From the NCBI GenBank assembly GCA_030428385.1, contig JAUIDY010000008.1:1-64000 (forward strand): a DNA stretch of 64,000 nt, given 5' to 3'. The notes under the pieces were generated by a model. It was not told the DNA's origin, did not search any database, and was given only the letters and a program-made list of their open reading frames with translations. Source of the stretch: Rhodothermia bacterium (GTDB taxonomy: Bacteria > Bacteroidota > Rhodothermia > Rhodothermales > JAAAOL01). A program made the translations under genes and the position numbers. Position 1 is the stretch's first letter. Each line of letters begins with the position of its first letter. Below, piece by piece: positions 63,537 to 64,000 of the stretch.

Positions 63537-64000
63537 CTACAGAATTTTGCCGAGCGCGTGCTGATCATGCTCGTCCAGATCATCGAGGATGAGGTGACCC
63601 ATGCGGTCGCGCTTGGTGCGCAGGTATTGCTCGTTCACTTCGTTCGGCGGAATCTCGATGGGGACGCGGTCCACGATTTCGAGGCCGTAGCCAATGAGGC
63701 CGACGCGCTTCTTGGGGTTGTTTGTCATCAGCCGCAGCTTGCGCACCCCGAGGTCGCGCAGGATCTGGCAGCCGATGCCATAGTCGCGGTGGTCCATTTT
63801 AAAGCCAAGCGCTTCGTTGGCTTCTACCGTGTCCATCCCCTCTTCTTGCAGCTTGTACGCCTTCAGCTTGTTGATCAGGCCGATGCCGCGTCCTTCCTGC
63901 TTCATATAGAGCACCACCCCCCGCCCTTCGTGTTCAACCTGCTGGAGCGCCGTGGCGAGTTGATCGCCGCAGTCGCAGCGCATCGAGCCAAAGATGTCGC
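63537..64000 (-). CDS. ribA: GTP cyclohydrolase II (ribA or ribBA), 5' part beyond window
   Basis: First committed step of riboflavin synthesis: GTP to 2,5-diamino-6-ribosylamino-4(3H)-pyrimidinone 5'-phosphate. The 154 visible codons start inside [14 protein letters not shown], whose two cysteines belong to the zinc site, then [21 protein letters not shown] and [12 protein letters not shown], the catalytic and guanine-contacting blocks. The reading frame continues past 64000, so the protein could be RibA or the C-terminal half of a RibBA fusion. From 63338 to 63536 there is no supported gene. Confidence 0.93.
   Translation of the reverse strand, partial: DIFGSMRCDCGDQLATALQQVEHEGRGVVLYMKQEGRGIGLINKLKAYKLQEEGMDTVEANEALGFKMDHRDYGIGCQILRDLGVRKLRLMTNNPKKRVGLIGYGLEIVDRVPIEIPPNEVNEQYLRTKRDRMGHLILDDLDEHDQHALGKIL

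Overview
The window reads as chromosomal DNA of a GC-rich member of the Bacteroidota, most likely of the Rhodothermia (Rhodothermales/Balneolales side). The clues are six secreted proteins ending in a Por/T9SS-type sorting domain (an NYPNPF-like motif followed by a short beta-sandwich), a carboxypeptidase-regulatory domain in front of a TonB-dependent receptor, SBBP and VPS10/BNR propeller proteins, a single-chain glycyl-tRNA synthetase, an F-type ATPase cluster without the beta and epsilon genes, and intergenic GTCATCTCGA-type hairpin repeats. This placement is inferred from gene content, not from a marker-gene tree.

Positions 1-18080 form a pectin/polygalacturonate utilisation locus. It holds two uronate isomerase genes (one cut by the left edge), a PL9-type pectate lyase, a PL1-type pectate lyase with PA14-like and dockerin-like parts, a GH105 unsaturated glucuronyl/galacturonyl hydrolase, KduD and KduI, a TonB-dependent receptor with no SusD partner, a beta-helix surface protein next to it, a protein with three copies of an unnamed domain, and a DUF4861 protein. 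Lyases cut the polymer outside or in the periplasm, the receptor imports fragments, GH105 releases the unsaturated end sugar, KduI/KduD carry it to 2-keto-3-deoxygluconate, and UxaC takes saturated galacturonate. Two intergenic regions carry the same TTACTTTATCG-like half-site, which suggests one shared regulator.

Positions 18200-25500 hold a cation-chloride cotransporter-like permease behind a leader with an intrinsic terminator, a small PAS protein, two paralogous barrel/PKD/OmpA outer-membrane proteins, and rpsT. Positions 25700-33700 hold a cell-shape pair (M23 peptidase and bactofilin), the ATP synthase genes atpZ, an AtpI-like gene and atpB-E-F-H-A-G, and tRNA-Ser(GCT).

Positions 33900-52200 hold two giant secreted proteins (VPS10/BNR and SBBP), a type II NADH dehydrogenase, an SDR and a Crp/Fnr-type regulator that share an operator palindrome, small envelope proteins, a prolyl oligopeptidase, a tandem pair of secreted proteins, and a DUF4397 protein.

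Positions 52200-64000 are more accessory. They hold a DUF6402 protein behind an Hcp-like tube protein, an ECF sigma factor with a Ser/Thr kinase-TPR protein, an aquaporin lacking the usual NPA-R arginine, an AT-rich orphan glycosyltransferase, glyS, an unnamed two-gene unit (small acidic protein plus four-helix membrane protein), an M91/NleD-like zinc protease, and the 3' part of ribA/ribBA. The Hcp-like/DUF6402 pair and the M91 protease are the best candidates for an undescribed effector system.
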